A DNA stretch of 51,299 nucleotides from the NCBI GenBank assembly GCA_031274765.1, contig JAISPR010000165.1, positions 1-51,299 on the forward strand, written 5' to 3'. The stretch is from Nitrososphaerota archaeon. GTDB taxonomy: Archaea; Thermoproteota; Bathyarchaeia; Bathyarchaeales; Bathycorpusculaceae. How positions within the stretch are numbered: the first letter of the stretch is position 1; each line of letters begins with the position of its first letter. The notes beneath the pieces were generated by a model. It saw only the letters and a program-made list of their open reading frames with translations. It had not been told where the DNA came from and did not search any database. The position numbers and the translations under genes were made by a program. Positions 34,625-43,609 of the stretch are shown in pieces.

Positions 34625-37399
34625 ATGGCAAACACGCTAGACAAGTGGTTTAATCAACCAATTAAATCACCACAAAAAAAAGAAGCTAAAGCAGAAACGC
34701 CGTCCCCCGTGTCCCAGCCATCCATAGAGCCCCCAAAAGAAGAAAATACCGAAACGGTTAAACCTAAAGAGAAAAAACCGCGACAACTTCCACCCCTTGT
34801 CCCACAAAATCTGGGACCATCATATTTTGTTTCAGCCGCTTATGATGGCAGACAGAAAAAAACTGTCATCAAACTATATGATCCTGAATCAGAACAATTG
34901 TATTTTTGGTATGATAACACAGACCATAAACCATACTGTTTGACCAACCTTAAGCCTGAGGAGATAGAAAAATTTAACCGTATAAAAAGTCATGAGGGGT
35001 TTGATGGTTTACAAACAGAAGAAAAAATTGATCCTCTAAATGACAGAACCATTCAGGTTACAAAAATTGTGACTAAAGACCCACTTGCAATCGGCGGGAA
35101 ACCTTCAGGAACCATACGAGACATCATCCCCGAAGATTACCCCAAAGTTTTTGGTATTAAAATTCAAGATAGCGACACAAAAATTTGGGAATCTAAAATC
35201 AAGTATTATCAATCCTATATCTATGACATGCAACTGTCACCAGGTATGCTCTATGAAGTTCGAGATAACAATCTTATTCCAAGTGTGGATAACAAAACTA
35301 CTGAGAATTGGAATAAAATCAAAGAACTATTTCAGAACTGCAAAACTGAGGCAGAACAAGAATACGCCCAATACTCAATGATGTGGGCTCAGTTGCTTGA
35401 GGCACCCGCACCCAGTTTCCGTCGGGCAGCCATAGACATCGAAGTTTATTCGCCACTTGCTAAACGGATGCCTGATGCACGAGAAGGCGCCTGTCCAGTT
35501 ATTGCCTGCTCAGTCTATAGTAGCAGTGGAGATAGAAGAGTTCTTGTACTCAAGCGTGAAGGGATGCAACAAGGTGACCTCGCGTTAACTAGAGGCATAA
35601 CAGTGGAGTATTGTGAGTCCGAGACGGAGTTGCTTTGTAGAGTTTTTGATGTTTTAAATGATTACCCCTTTATTTTGACGTTTAATGGCGATGATTTTGA
35701 CCTTCGCTATCTTGCTCATCGGGCCTGCAATTTAGGGTTTGCCAAAAAGAGCATCCCAATTGATGTGAGTAAACGTGTTTGTTTTTTGCGGTATGGTATC
35801 CATATTGACCTCTACAAGTTTTTCTTCAACCGGTCGGTGCAAATTTATGCTTATGGCGGTAAATACAAAGATGTTAGTCTTGATGATGTTGGCAGCGCTC
35901 TAATTGGGACCCAAAAAATTCATCTTGACAAGGATTTTGGCGCTCTAAACTATAGTGAACTTGCCGCTTATTGTCTGCGTGACAGTGAAATCACATATAA
36001 ACTTACTAGTTACGACAATGATTCAGCCATGAAACTGATTTTGGTACTTGCCCGAATCGCTAGCATGCCCATGGAAGATGTTAGTCGTCAAGGCGTAAGC
36101 CGCTGGATACGCAATTTCTTGCAACGTGAGCACAGAAAGCGGGGTATGCTCATTCCTAACGCTGAGGATATCCTCACCAAAAAAGGTAAGACTAGCACCA
36201 CTGCAGTCATTAAGGGTAAAAAATACAAGGGGGCTATCGTTGTTGAACCTACCCCGGGGGTTCATTTCAATGTGGCTGTGATGGATTTTCCCAGTCTGTA
36301 TCCATCTATCATAAAAGTCTGGAATCTGGGTTACCAGTCTATTTGTTGCAATCATCTCAATTGTCGTACACACACCATCCCTGACACTCAGCATTGGGTA
36401 TGCACAGAAAAGCGGGCACTTGAAAGCCTCTTGATTGGTTCGCTGCGTGATTTGCGGGTATACTGGTATAAAAATCGAGCTAAAGACAAAACCTTGTCAC
36501 CAGAGTTACGCAGTTGGTACAATATCACCCAAGGGGCACTTAAAGTCATTTTAAATGCGAGCTATGGTGTGTTTGGAGCGGATAGTTTTGATCTTTACTG
36601 TCCACCAGTTGCTGAAGCAACCGCAGCCATTGGGCGCTATAGCATTACTCAAATACTTAACCATTGCCAGGTAGTTGGAATTCAGGTGCTCTATGGGGAT
36701 ACAGACAGTGTGTTTCTTAAAAATCCCTCTAAAGAGCAGATTGATGAGGTTATGCGCTATACTGAAAATGAATTAGGGATGGGTATTGACGTGGATAAAA
36801 CGTATCGGTATGCTGTTTTTAGTTCGCGCAAAAAAAACTATTTAGGGGTACTTGAGAACGGTATGGTTGATGTTAAGGGATTAACGGGTAAGAAAAAACA
36901 CATACCATTCTTCATCAAAGACGCTTTTAATCAGATGAAAGAACGATTGGCACAGGTTAAAAACCCTGAAGATTTTGAGAAAGCTCGAAGAGACATTGCG
37001 TCTATTGTTCGTGACCGTTATCAAACGCTTAAACGTAGAGAATGGAAAGATAACAGTGAGCTTGCGTTCCATATGGTTTTAGGCGATGACTTATCACGCT
37101 ATACTAAAACAACACCGCAACATGTGAAAGCTGCACGTATTTTGCAGAAAAACGGGAAAGAGCTCCGGGCGGGGGATCTTATTAGTTTTGTTAAGGTCAT
37201 CAAGTCATCGTCTGTGCGGCAGGGAAACGAAGATAATTCAGGTGTTAAACCCGTCGAGTTAGCAAGCCGTAATGAAGTAGATGTTGAAAAATATGTTGCC
37301 TATTTGCAATCTACATTTGATCAGGTTTTGGATGCATTGGGTTTGAGTTTTGAAGAAATCATTGGGTTAACAAGACTGGCGAGTTTTTTTGGGGTCTAA
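34625..37399 (+). CDS. polB: Family B DNA polymerase
   Basis: A replicative/repair DNA polymerase with 3'-5' proofreading, 924 residues. The exonuclease motifs are intact: AIDIEV (about 265), FNGDDFDLRYL and YCLRDSEITYKL. So are the polymerase motifs: A VMDFPSLYPSI (about 552), B KVILNASYGVFG (about 640), C YGDTDSVF (about 690), and the KKNYLGV motif. The first 70 residues are a Lys/Pro/Glu-rich tail beginning NTLDKWF, and the last residues are LTRLASFFGV; both resemble PCNA-interacting peptides, the C-terminal one lacking the usual Gln. ATG 34625 follows AAGGGAAACAGG; the frame extends upstream to 34568. Confidence 0.95.
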   Translation: MANTLDKWFNQPIKSPQKKEAKAETPSPVSQPSIEPPKEENTETVKPKEKKPRQLPPLVPQNLGPSYFVSAAYDGRQKKTVIKLYDPESEQLYFWYDNTDHKPYCLTNLKPEEIEKFNRIKSHEGFDGLQTEEKIDPLNDRTIQVTKIVTKDPLAIGGKPSGTIRDIIPEDYPKVFGIKIQDSDTKIWESKIKYYQSYIYDMQLSPGMLYEVRDNNLIPSVDNKTTENWNKIKELFQNCKTEAEQEYAQYSMMWAQLLEAPAPSFRRAAIDIEVYSPLAKRMPDAREGACPVIACSVYSSSGDRRVLVLKREGMQQGDLALTRGITVEYCESETELLCRVFDVLNDYPFILTFNGDDFDLRYLAHRACNLGFAKKSIPIDVSKRVCFLRYGIHIDLYKFFFNRSVQIYAYGGKYKDVSLDDVGSALIGTQKIHLDKDFGALNYSELAAYCLRDSEITYKLTSYDNDSAMKLILVLARIASMPMEDVSRQGVSRWIRNFLQREHRKRGMLIPNAEDILTKKGKTSTTAVIKGKKYKGAIVVEPTPGVHFNVAVMDFPSLYPSIIKVWNLGYQSICCNHLNCRTHTIPDTQHWVCTEKRALESLLIGSLRDLRVYWYKNRAKDKTLSPELRSWYNITQGALKVILNASYGVFGADSFDLYCPPVAEATAAIGRYSITQILNHCQVVGIQVLYGDTDSVFLKNPSKEQIDEVMRYTENELGMGIDVDKTYRYAVFSSRKKNYLGVLENGMVDVKGLTGKKKHIPFFIKDAFNQMKERLAQVKNPEDFEKARRDIASIVRDRYQTLKRREWKDNSELAFHMVLGDDLSRYTKTTPQHVKAARILQKNGKELRAGDLISFVKVIKSSSVRQGNEDNSGVKPVELASRNEVDVEKYVAYLQSTFDQVLDALGLSFEEIIGLTRLASFFGV

Positions 37400-37510
37400 T
37401 AAAATTTAACCGCCCGCCAAGTTTATGTGACTGTTTAGATTCAACCACATATCAATAAAACCTATCGAATCTCTTTTCAAACTAAATCATTGGATTAGTA
37501 GGTAAACTAT

Positions 37511-37783
37511 ATGAATAAAAAAATAGGAAAAAAACCATCAACATATTTCTACGATGGTCCTTCGCCCGAAAAAGCGGAACGTATCTATGAAACTGAGGAC
37601 ATCTACAATACCGATGAACGCGAAGAAATGCTTGAAGACGACGAAATAACTGCCGCAGAAGAGGGTTTTATGCGTGGATACGACGGTGAGGCTCCCAGTG
37701 GAGCAGAAACACGCAGAAACACTCTTGGGCATATTGATGAAATCGCAAATGAATTAGCTAAAGAAGATGCAGAAGATGATTAA
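37511..37783 (+). CDS. Small acidic protein of unknown function
   Basis: A 90-residue, strongly acidic protein (runs such as EDDEITAAEEGFMRGYDGE) with a basic first ten residues. I do not recognise a domain. It follows PolB by 111 bp on the same strand and starts with a clear ATG. The EGFMRGY segment followed by a short helix is the only patterned region; the rest looks disordered. Codon use is like its neighbours, so it is probably genuine. Confidence 0.65.
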   Translation: MNKKIGKKPSTYFYDGPSPEKAERIYETEDIYNTDEREEMLEDDEITAAEEGFMRGYDGEAPSGAETRRNTLGHIDEIANELAKEDAEDD

Positions 37784-37920
37784 TCACAGCGTTTAGACAG
37801 ATCTATTGTGCGCAACTATGTGACTAATAGTTAACACCTTATTGGCAACTTGTGAGAACGGGTTTATGCGCATAAGCCTTATATCCACAGAGGCAACCTT
37901 TTTGGCTGAAGGGTTAAGGT

Positions 37921-38991
37921 ATGCATAAGAAACTCTTGATTCCAGGCCCCACTGAAGTAAGTAAAGAAATACTTCAAGAACAAACCCAATACTTAATCGG
38001 TCACAGAGAAAAAGCGTTTTCAGACCTATACAGCGGGATAACTGACAAACTCTCTAACTACTTTGAGTTACCCACTGAATATAAACCGACCGTCATCACC
38101 GGATCAGGTTCTATTTGGTTTGATATAGTGGGCAGAAGTATTGTTAGAGAAAAAGCTCTTGCATGTGTAAACGGTGCCTTCTCAGAGCGTTGTGCACAAA
38201 CTATGATGGCTTGCGGCAAGCAGACCGATATTCTTAAAGTTGAAATGGGACAAGCCATCAAACCCAAAGACATCGCTGAGAAACTTGCCACAGGCAAATA
38301 CGATACCCTTACTGTATGTCACAATGAAACCAGCACAGGTGTCCGTAGTCCCATCGCTGAAATTGGTAATCTTGTCAAAAAAGAATTCCCCGAGATTATC
38401 TTTGTAGTAGATGCAGTTTCATCTATGGCTGGCGATAAAACCTTGCCACAAGACTTCAATTGTGATATCGTATTTGGGTCTACACAGAAATGCTTTGCCT
38501 TGCCGCCAGGTTTGGCAGTCGGCTTAGTCAGTGAACGCGCAGTAGAACGTGCGAAAACAGTATCAAACAGAGGAGCATACACTGATTTAGTTGATATTTT
38601 TGAATTCGAGAAAAAACATCAAACCCCATTCACACCCAATATATCGTTGCTCTATGCACTCAATAAACGTATGGATCTTCTCCTTGAAGAAACCTACAAT
38701 AGAGTTTATCAGCGTCATCAAGACATGGCAAACTATACCCAAGCATGGGCAAAAAAACATTTCAGTATGTTCCCCGAAGTCGGATATGAATCGATAACGG
38801 TGAGTTGTATAAACAGTAACGGGAGAGACATTAAAGCGCTAAATCAGAAACTGGGTGAAAAAGGGTATCTCATCAGTGCAGGATATGGCAAGCTGGCGGA
38901 TAAAACATTTCGGATTGGTCATATGGGCGAGTGGACCCTTCAGGGCATAAAAGATGTTTTATTGATAATTAACGAAATTTGGGGATTGTAG
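37921..38991 (+). CDS. Class V aminotransferase (serine-pathway type)
   Basis: A 356-residue PLP enzyme of the SerC-like/alanine-glyoxylate aminotransferase group. Visible blocks are LLIPGPTEVSKEI, ITGSGSIWFD (PLP phosphate region), CHNETSTGVRSP, FVVDAVSSMAG with the pyridine-binding Asp, and GSTQKCFALPPG with the Schiff-base lysine. In archaea such enzymes form phosphoserine from 3-phosphohydroxypyruvate or interconvert glyoxylate/glycine and pyruvate/alanine. Its stop TAG shares a base with the GTG start of serA, so serine synthesis is the likely role. ATG 37921 is preceded by AAGG. Confidence 0.9.
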   Translation: MHKKLLIPGPTEVSKEILQEQTQYLIGHREKAFSDLYSGITDKLSNYFELPTEYKPTVITGSGSIWFDIVGRSIVREKALACVNGAFSERCAQTMMACGKQTDILKVEMGQAIKPKDIAEKLATGKYDTLTVCHNETSTGVRSPIAEIGNLVKKEFPEIIFVVDAVSSMAGDKTLPQDFNCDIVFGSTQKCFALPPGLAVGLVSERAVERAKTVSNRGAYTDLVDIFEFEKKHQTPFTPNISLLYALNKRMDLLLEETYNRVYQRHQDMANYTQAWAKKHFSMFPEVGYESITVSCINSNGRDIKALNQKLGEKGYLISAGYGKLADKTFRIGHMGEWTLQGIKDVLLIINEIWGL

Positions 38992-39911
38992 TGGTCATAA
39001 AAATCCTTGTCAGCGATAAAATTGTTGACGAAGGCATAAAAATTCTCCAAGAAAAAGGTTATGAAGTCACCAAAGGCTGGGACATTCCCAAATCCGATTT
39101 GTCAAAAGTCATCGATAACTATGACTGTTTAATTGTGCGCAGTGCAACCAAGGTCAGGGGGGAATTGTTAGATAACGCTAAAAAACTCAAAGTCATCGGC
39201 AGAGCAGGGGAAGGTTTAGATAATGTTGATTTCGAGCGGGCAAAGCAGTTAGGTATTGCTTTGGTTAACACGCCTCATGTTTCCTGCGTCAGCGTTGCCG
39301 AACTCACGGTGGGTCATCTTATAGCGCTTGCTCGAAATATCGTACAAAGCACTAACTCGATGCAGAAGGGCAAATGGGAAAAAGATAAACTGATGGGCAC
39401 TGAACTCAGCGGTAAAACTTTGGGTATAATTGGTTATGGTTTTATTGGTAAAAATGTTGAACATTTGGCATTGTCATTGGGTATGGAAATTATAGTTGTC
39501 GAGGAATGTGTACAGGGTCAGTTTGTTTCGTTAAGTGACATGTTGCCACAAGCAGATTTTATAACGCTTCATGTTCCTCTAACTTCAAAAACGCATCATC
39601 TTATCTCGGTAAAAGAGTTCAGCCTTATGAAAAATGGTGTTTGCATCATTGACTGTTCACGCGGAGGCGTGATGGACCAAGAAGCACTCTATCAAGCACT
39701 CCAAAGTGGCAAAGTTGCAGGTGCTGCGCTTGATGTGTTTGAGGAGGAACCGCCTATTGATAAAAAACTTCTCACCCTGCCAACCGTTATAGCTACACCG
39801 CACATGGGGGCTCAAACATTTGAAGCACAGCAGAGGGCAAGCATACAAATAGCTCACAACGTTATAGATGCCATAGAAAAACTAAAGCTCAGTGACATAT
39901 CCCTTGGTTGA
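38991..39911 (+). CDS. serA: D-3-phosphoglycerate dehydrogenase, short form
   Basis: First step of serine synthesis: oxidises 3-phosphoglycerate with NAD+. The 306-residue protein has the D-2-hydroxyacid dehydrogenase layout: GRAGEGLDNVDFERA, NAD-binding LGIIGYGFIGKNVEHLA, the catalytic Arg in IIDCSRGG, the Glu in FEEEPP and TPHMGAQTFEAQ with the catalytic His. It ends after the NAD/substrate domains, without the ACT regulatory domain of long SerA proteins, so feedback inhibition by serine through ACT is not expected. GTG 38991 with GGGGATT upstream is preferred over TTG 38979. Confidence 0.92.
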   Translation: MVIKILVSDKIVDEGIKILQEKGYEVTKGWDIPKSDLSKVIDNYDCLIVRSATKVRGELLDNAKKLKVIGRAGEGLDNVDFERAKQLGIALVNTPHVSCVSVAELTVGHLIALARNIVQSTNSMQKGKWEKDKLMGTELSGKTLGIIGYGFIGKNVEHLALSLGMEIIVVEECVQGQFVSLSDMLPQADFITLHVPLTSKTHHLISVKEFSLMKNGVCIIDCSRGGVMDQEALYQALQSGKVAGAALDVFEEEPPIDKKLLTLPTVIATPHMGAQTFEAQQRASIQIAHNVIDAIEKLKLSDISLG

Positions 39912-41181
39912 TATACGCCCGTTTAGAGCTCTAACTTATACCCAAAAAGCAGGTAACCCTGTAGACCTCATAACTCAACCTTATGATAAAATTGACCGCG
40001 CGCAACAAAAAGCCTACTATGCCAGATCTCCCTACAACTTTTGCCGCCTTATTTTGCCCTTGGAGGAGAACAAATATGAGGTTGCCAGTCGACGTATTAG
40101 TCAATGGCTAAAAGATGAGGTTTTATCCAAGGAGAGGAGTCCTGCGGTTTTTGTCAGTCAACAGGAATTCCAGTTAGAAGGCAAAACTTACAAGCGTACA
40201 GGTATAATCGCGGCGCTGAAGCTTTATTCTTATAGTGAAAACATGGTGTATCCTCATGAAGCCACCTACAAGGCCCCTAAGGCTGATAGGTTAAATATGT
40301 TACGCAATGTGCAAAAGGATCTAGAGCCTGTTTTTCTTATGTACCAAGACTCTGAGGCTCAAACGATTGGTTTTATGAATGAGGTGACAAAAGCTGAGCC
40401 GATGACCCAGGTTACTGACACCTTTGGAGTAAAACATACGGTTTGGAAGGTTTTGGATGCAAAGAAAATTCAGCATCTTCAAGCCATTTTTGAGCACAAA
40501 AAGATGGTGATAAATGATGGTCACCATCGTTACGAGAGTGCTCTTGCGTATCGGGATGAAATGCGTGCTAAGGGGGATTGGACGCAGAATTCTGCGTTTA
40601 ATTTTTATATGTGTTATATGGTGCCCGTGCAAGAAGAAGGGCTGATTGTTTTGCCCACGCACCGGTTGCTGAAAAATTATAGGTTGACTCCAGAGGTGTT
40701 ATATGGATTGGCCTGTTTTTTTGAGGTGCAAGAAATTCAAGCTACGGTAGAAAGTATTGAAGCATTTCTTGGTAGCCATATCGGTGAACACGCTTTCTGT
40801 ATTTATGATGGCGCTAAAGCCTGCGGCTTAACGCTTAGGCATGACAAATCAGTTTATGATTTCATTGATACGTATGTATCTAAAGAAACCAAAGTTTTTG
40901 ATGTTGTTATTCTCCGTGACATAGTTTTTGGGCAGGTGTTAAAAACGGGTCAGTTGGATCTCGATGATACCATACTCTATGAGCGCTGGACTAGAGATGC
41001 TCTTGCGAGGGTGGATATTGGGGAGGCAACAATTGCGTTTCTAGTTAATTCGATTGCCGCAAAGACGGTCGCAGAAATTGCGGTGCAACATGAACTTTTG
41101 CCTGAGAAGAGTACTGATTTTTATCCTAAATTGGTTTCTGGTTTAGTGTTGATGGATATTTCTATTGGTGAAAATTTGTAG
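39892..41181 (+). CDS. DUF1015-family protein in the serine operon
   Basis: A 429-residue protein with the DUF1015 pattern: VDIRPFRALTYT at the start, ITQPYDKIDRAQQKAYY, GIIAALKLY, YPHEATYKAPKADRL and the strongly conserved MVINDGHHRYESALAYRDEM. The biochemical role is not established from this sequence. Its gene overlaps serA by 20 bp (GTG 39892; TTG 39904 is another possible start) and follows the class V aminotransferase and SerA, a neighbourhood I recall for DUF1015 genes in anaerobic bacteria too. The DGHHR motif recalls ParB/Srx-type serine kinases, so a free-serine or phosphoserine function is a hypothesis. No phosphoserine phosphatase gene is in the window. Confidence 0.85.
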   Translation: MTYPLVDIRPFRALTYTQKAGNPVDLITQPYDKIDRAQQKAYYARSPYNFCRLILPLEENKYEVASRRISQWLKDEVLSKERSPAVFVSQQEFQLEGKTYKRTGIIAALKLYSYSENMVYPHEATYKAPKADRLNMLRNVQKDLEPVFLMYQDSEAQTIGFMNEVTKAEPMTQVTDTFGVKHTVWKVLDAKKIQHLQAIFEHKKMVINDGHHRYESALAYRDEMRAKGDWTQNSAFNFYMCYMVPVQEEGLIVLPTHRLLKNYRLTPEVLYGLACFFEVQEIQATVESIEAFLGSHIGEHAFCIYDGAKACGLTLRHDKSVYDFIDTYVSKETKVFDVVILRDIVFGQVLKTGQLDLDDTILYERWTRDALARVDIGEATIAFLVNSIAAKTVAEIAVQHELLPEKSTDFYPKLVSGLVLMDISIGENL

Positions 41182-41265
41182 ATATGGATTTTGTTCTTTT
41201 GAGCTAGTCTTTATTAGGATATTGTGTTACGTCTACGCAAGAAAGAGGCGTAAAGGCAGTTGTCT

Positions 41266-41982
41266 ATGGAAGAGAAAATTATACAGGAATCCGTTCCTAA
41301 ACCAATCGCAAAATATACCGCAGAGCTCATTGGTACGATGGTACTGGTGCTTCTGGGTTGTGGTAGCGCAGTTATCGCAGGTTACAACATCGGCTATGTA
41401 GGTATCGCATTTGCGTTTGGTCTCGCGGTTGTGGTGATGGTTTACACTTTTGGCAGTATCAGCGGATGTCACATTAATCCAGCTATTACTATTTCGATGC
41501 TTATCGCAGGTAAAATCAGTGTGCGCGACAGTGCATTCTATATCGTGTTTCAATGTATTGGTGCAATCATCGGCTCAGGTATACTCTATGCAATTGTATC
41601 AGGTACACCAAGCTTTAATATCGCGGTGAGTGGTTTGGGACAGAACAGCTATAGCACAGATGTTACTGGTTTTAGTTTAGTTGCATTGCTTATTGCAGAA
41701 GTTGCGTTGACGTTCATCTTTGTCTTGGTTGTACATGGTGCGACTCATGCTCGGGTGCCCAAAGGCTTTGCGGGTGTTGCTATTGGTTCAGCTTTGACAC
41801 TTGTTCACTTAGTCGGTATTCCTATCACGGGAACATCTGTTAATCCTGCGAGAAGTTTAGGCCCAGCAGTTATAGTCGGCATCTTTGACAATACTTTGGC
41901 ACTTAGTCAATTGTGGTTGTTCTGGTTGGCTCCCATCGTAGGCGGTATTTTAGCGGCTCTTGTCTGGAAAATTTTCAAGTAG
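41266..41982 (+). CDS. Aquaporin (AqpZ-like, MIP family)
   Basis: A 238-residue six-helix channel with two NPA half-helices: GCHINPAIT and TSVNPARSLGP. The segment TLVHLVGIPITGTSVNPARS matches the AqpZ signature, including the histidine of the selectivity filter and the arginine after the second NPA. This points to water rather than glycerol selectivity. The first membrane helix follows a short cytoplasmic tail. ATG 41266 (a TTG start at 41260 is possible) lies 84 bp after the DUF1015 gene and is not obviously part of that operon functionally. Confidence 0.93.
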   Translation: MEEKIIQESVPKPIAKYTAELIGTMVLVLLGCGSAVIAGYNIGYVGIAFAFGLAVVVMVYTFGSISGCHINPAITISMLIAGKISVRDSAFYIVFQCIGAIIGSGILYAIVSGTPSFNIAVSGLGQNSYSTDVTGFSLVALLIAEVALTFIFVLVVHGATHARVPKGFAGVAIGSALTLVHLVGIPITGTSVNPARSLGPAVIVGIFDNTLALSQLWLFWLAPIVGGILAALVWKIFK

Positions 41983-41993
41983 AACCAACAATA

Positions 41994-42009
41994 TTTCCTT
42001 TCTTTTTTT
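41994..42009 (+). terminator. T-tract terminator after the aquaporin gene
   Basis: TTTCCTTTCTTTTTTT begins 11 nt after the aquaporin stop codon, the expected form of an archaeal U-tract terminator. Confidence 0.45.
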
Positions 42010-42686
42010 AGTTCTTGTCGCTTGTGTTCAGTACAAAAAGTTGAGTGAGTTAATGATGAGCTGTGGCGCATGTTTAGCTTATTGTAACTATTTAGTCGCC
42101 CTTTTTAAGGCGTTTTCTCAACGCTAAAACCTTGATAAACCAAGAAAAAACGTTAAAAAATCGCGATTTTTACACAGTTTTGGAGAACACCCACGGAACA
42201 CCACACATTTTCCCATTTCTAACAGCTCATTATTGATAAATTTTATAGCAACTACACTTTGTGAGCTCACTTACAACATTTAATTTCGTAGCGACTGAAT
42301 AGTTACAGCTTATTAACTAATGGGTGTATTAACACAGACTCTTGGTGCTGTCACTTAATAGCTTTATGGACTGAGTGAGCCCACTCTTATGATACCGCTA
42401 AATAACAATGAGTGAAACCCATTCTCAATTAAGTAAAAATAGAACCCAAAGGAGATTTAAATCTTACCGACATATCCCCCAACTAAACGAAATCAACCTC
42501 CAGCGAAATCCTAAAAACAACCCTACAAACTTCAAACTAACCTCATCACAGGTCAAACTTTTTGGTTGAGGTTTATGGCTGTTAAGGAGCTTGTGATTGT
42601 TTGTTAAAGCGCATATAAAATAAAAGAGAATTAAATATAACGACGAATATTATAGTGTATGAGTGAATAATTAGAGTTAAAAAAGA
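42010..42686. other. Intergenic stretch without a gene
   Basis: This 677-bp stretch has no supported CDS. A small hairpin (CGCC 42097-42100 with GGCG 42109-42112) is the only clear structure. It lies between the aquaporin and the YHS gene, which converge. Confidence 0.4.
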
Positions 42687-42833
42687 CTATTTAACGAATT
42701 TTGTGGGTTGACGTTTAAACCGTTTTTTGCAGACTAAACTGCAGAAATGGTAAGTATCGCCCTCGTAGGATATTTTGAATTTAGCTGTGTTCTCATCGAG
42801 AACTGTACCACAGACTGGATCACGCATTGACAT
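42687..42833 (-). CDS. 48-residue YHS-domain metal-binding protein
   Basis: Reading leftward from ATG 42833 (or 42827), the 48 codons give RDPVCGTVLDENTAKFKISY, then EGDTYHFCSLVCKKRFKRQP. This is a complete YHS domain: DPVCG at the start, a YxGxTYxFCS block, then C-x3-F. YHS domains are small treble-clef-like metal-binding modules, found alone or on copper/heavy-metal ATPases and metal-handling proteins. The stop is TAG at 42687-42689. The frame stays open upstream to about residue -22 without another conventional start. No metal transporter is adjacent. Confidence 0.75.
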   Translation of the reverse strand: MSMRDPVCGTVLDENTAKFKISYEGDTYHFCSLVCKKRFKRQPTKFVK

Positions 42834-43609
42834 TAGATGTATTAAAGCCTCACAAATTGATGCTGCTTTCTGCCTATTATGGTTAGCGGTAAAATTGGTT
42901 TAAAAATCGCGTGTTAGAGCTGGTTTAAGAAAGATTTTGGAGAGTTAATTTTTATAGAGAATGACGTTTATGCGTACTGATAAACGGCCTTTCGCTATTT
43001 TAGGTGGGTGCGCTCATCCTCCCTTCTTCAAACTTGCTATGTTCGCCCTTATGCTCCATATAACATATACCGCAACGAAACTTATTGGTTCTGCCCACCT
43101 GATTTGACGAATAACCTGATAAACAGTATGATTTTAGTGTACATTTGTTGGTTAGCATTTTGTGAAGACGCCCCCAAAGTTGAATATGGTTATTCTGAGT
43201 TTCATTTTTTTCTACTAAGCACTCAGATTAAACTGTCAAAATTTGAGTCAATCATATTTTTCAAACCATACAAATTATTTAAATCAGAAAAAATATTCAA
43301 ATTAAAAAACTCTAAAAAATTAGTATCATAAAATAATAATTATTTTTAGTAAAATGCTCTGAGAATACCTGTTTTTCTCGAAAAGTCCATCAAAAATAAG
43401 CATAGTAGAAAAATTGAAAACCCATGGTTATGGCGCGCCGCGATTCAAATATAAAAATTATTATGTAACAATAGTTAAAAGTTAATACATAATGAAATAC
43501 GCAAATCAAATATTTATGTACCACACTAACGTATAAGTGACACCAAGCTTGAATAAAGAAACACTTAACTGTAGAACCAACAATAAATCAAGTTGGCGAG
43601 AAGAAAAGT
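42834..43609. other. AT-rich region upstream of sepF
   Basis: This 776-bp stretch lies between the divergent YHS and sepF genes. An ATG at 42961 opens a 48-codon frame (contains RPFAILGGCAHPPFF, then a hydrophobic helix) that I cannot assign and do not support strongly. A 107-codon frame at 43008-43331 has no domain and an A/T-driven composition. Otherwise nothing is recognised. Confidence 0.35.

Noticed and set aside
43008-43331. 107-codon rightward frame before sepF
   Set aside because: No domain; second half is phenylalanine/lysine-rich low complexity from A/T runs.
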